A stretch of 64,000 nt of DNA from Halotia branconii CENA392 (GTDB lineage Bacteria; Cyanobacteriota; Cyanobacteriia; Cyanobacteriales; Nostocaceae). The DNA lies in the NCBI RefSeq assembly GCF_029953635.1, contig NZ_CP124543.1, forward strand, positions 5,860,367 through 5,924,366, in the 5' to 3' direction. The notes under the pieces are model-generated. The model was not told the DNA's origin, did not search any database, and saw only the letters and a program-made list of their open reading frames with translations. A program made the position numbers and the translations under genes. Positions 63,116 to 64,000 of the stretch are shown in pieces (position 1 is the first letter of the stretch; each line of letters begins with the position of its first letter).

Positions 63116-64000
63116 TCCACTCCTTTTAATCAGTTGGTAATACAGCCATTAATTAGTTACGAATCAGAATCATCTAAATTCTGATTTCACTACTAACTAT
63201 CAAAAAACAAATTAAAGTAGAAAATAGTTAACAATGTTATTGTAAATATAATTTTACCAACATAGAGTAAACACTTTATTATCAGTTACATAAATAAACA
63301 ATTTTTGATTGTGAATTTGAATAGACTAATTTATGTATAAAGTATCTGACTTTCTCCGGAGAAATAAGCTCTTGTAATGGTGAAAAAATTCACTAAAAAT
63401 AATACATTCGTTGTGACGATAAATATAATCAGTTGTAACTCCACATTATGGCGAAAACAAATCTATTTGACAATTTCAGCTTATTGCATATTGATTTATT
63501 CTTTATTTTCATATTGTTATTAATTATTGATGTTTTGTCTATCGAAATCTAGATTTTTTTATTTAACATCAGCAATTTTTTGCTTGTAATTTTAATTTTA
63601 CTCCTTCAAGGATTGAAGTACATAATAATATGCTGAGTCATCTTTCACAGGACGTACATTTTTATTAAAGTCCATATATATACTGCTAAGACATCTTTCA
63701 AAAGAAAGATAAAATGTTAAAACCGTATGTGTTGAGCAACACATACGGTTAATTTGAAGAGACAGGAAGTAGCAAAATAATCGTAGTAAGCTAGTACTAT
63801 CAAGCTTGTAGACCTTAAATAACTTGCTAGTATAACCATATAATTTAGGTTGTAAATAAACATTATCTGCTATGGAAAGCCTTTAACTCTAAAATTGCTG
63901 ATGTTTTAGCGATGGTAGTTATAACTTGATTTTAGGCATCTATAAAAACGAAGGATTACAAAGTTTTTAAATCTAGTAACTTTATTTATCCATAAATTAT
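63116..64000. other. Gene-free right end of the window
   Basis: About 885 nt of A/T-rich sequence with no supported gene on either strand. It contains the hairpin at 63721-63750 and a partly repeated motif, TGCTGAGTCATCTTTCACAG (63631-63650) and TGCTAAGACATCTTTCAAAA (63682-63701). The next gene presumably starts outside the window. Confidence 0.5.
63721..63750. other. Perfect hairpin in the right-end gap (possible small RNA or terminator)
   Basis: AACCGTATGTGTTG and its exact reverse complement flank a 2-nt loop (AG). It is not followed by a T run, so it is not a classic terminator. No gene lies within 600 nt on the left. Confidence 0.45.

Noticed and set aside
1..64000. CRISPR arrays, tRNA and rRNA genes
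   Set aside because: No regular repeat-spacer pattern, cloverleaf-like sequence or rRNA stretch was recognised by eye.

Overview
The window comes from a filamentous, probably heterocyst-forming cyanobacterium (Nostocales). The evidence is frequent HIP1 octamers (GCGATCGC), an xisH/xisI pair, an NRPS cluster of the aeruginosin type, WD40 and AAA ATPases of cyanobacterial style, several Uma2-type genes, and many short dispersed cyanobacterial repeats. Species was not determined. No rRNA, tRNA or CRISPR array was seen.

Region 1 (1-24434) is most of a biosynthetic gene cluster, all on the + strand and cut by the left edge. It starts with the KR-carrier end of a loading protein, then an NRPS with TubC docking-C-A-PCP-E domains (A-domain pocket of Ile/Val type, D-configured product). 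Three genes follow for the prephenate-derived bicyclic amino acid of aeruginosins (prephenate decarboxylase, cupin isomerase and SDR: aerD, aerE, aerF-like). Then come an NRPS C-A-PCP-C-PCP, an aldo/keto reductase, a membrane-anchored solute-binding protein, a glycosyltransferase, a sulfotransferase, a second C-A-PCP-C NRPS with a Pro-like pocket, and an APS kinase that could supply PAPS to the sulfotransferase. The inferred product is a glycosylated and/or sulfated aeruginosin-family peptide. Both downstream NRPSs begin with a C domain of the type that accepts a D-configured donor, so they could be alternative branches after one epimerising module. The cluster ends in debris: the first 52 codons of an ABC exporter gene and the first 25 codons of a transposase.

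Region 2 (25-43 kb) is mixed: an NTF2-like protein, a MATE exporter, a cation/proton antiporter with Usp domains, two AAA_35-type ATPases (one with an N-terminal HTH, one with 14 WD40 repeats), a polyprenyl diphosphate synthase, an AI-2E-family membrane protein and a thioredoxin-fold protein. A compact operon here encodes a catalytically dead HtrA-like protein, an intact HtrA-like protease and a LuxR-type regulator whose receiver domain has lost key residues.

Region 3 (43-58 kb) is accessory DNA: a ParA/RHH partition-like pair with upstream inverted repeats, a tyrosine recombinase, three Uma2 genes, a frameshifted histidine kinase, an Rpn-family nuclease, xisHI, a truncated MNT gene, a RAYT transposase bracketed by REP pairs, a caspase-FGE protein with a Pepco-like partner, mazEF, and higA with a broken higB.

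Region 4 (58.5-63.1 kb) looks like ordinary chromosome: ksgA, ispE and a DUF3082 protein, followed on the minus strand by a receiver-AraC regulator and a PAS histidine kinase. The last 0.9 kb has no gene but contains a perfect hairpin. A palindromic element with conserved ends and a variable core occurs three times (17.9, 36.6 and 44.8 kb).
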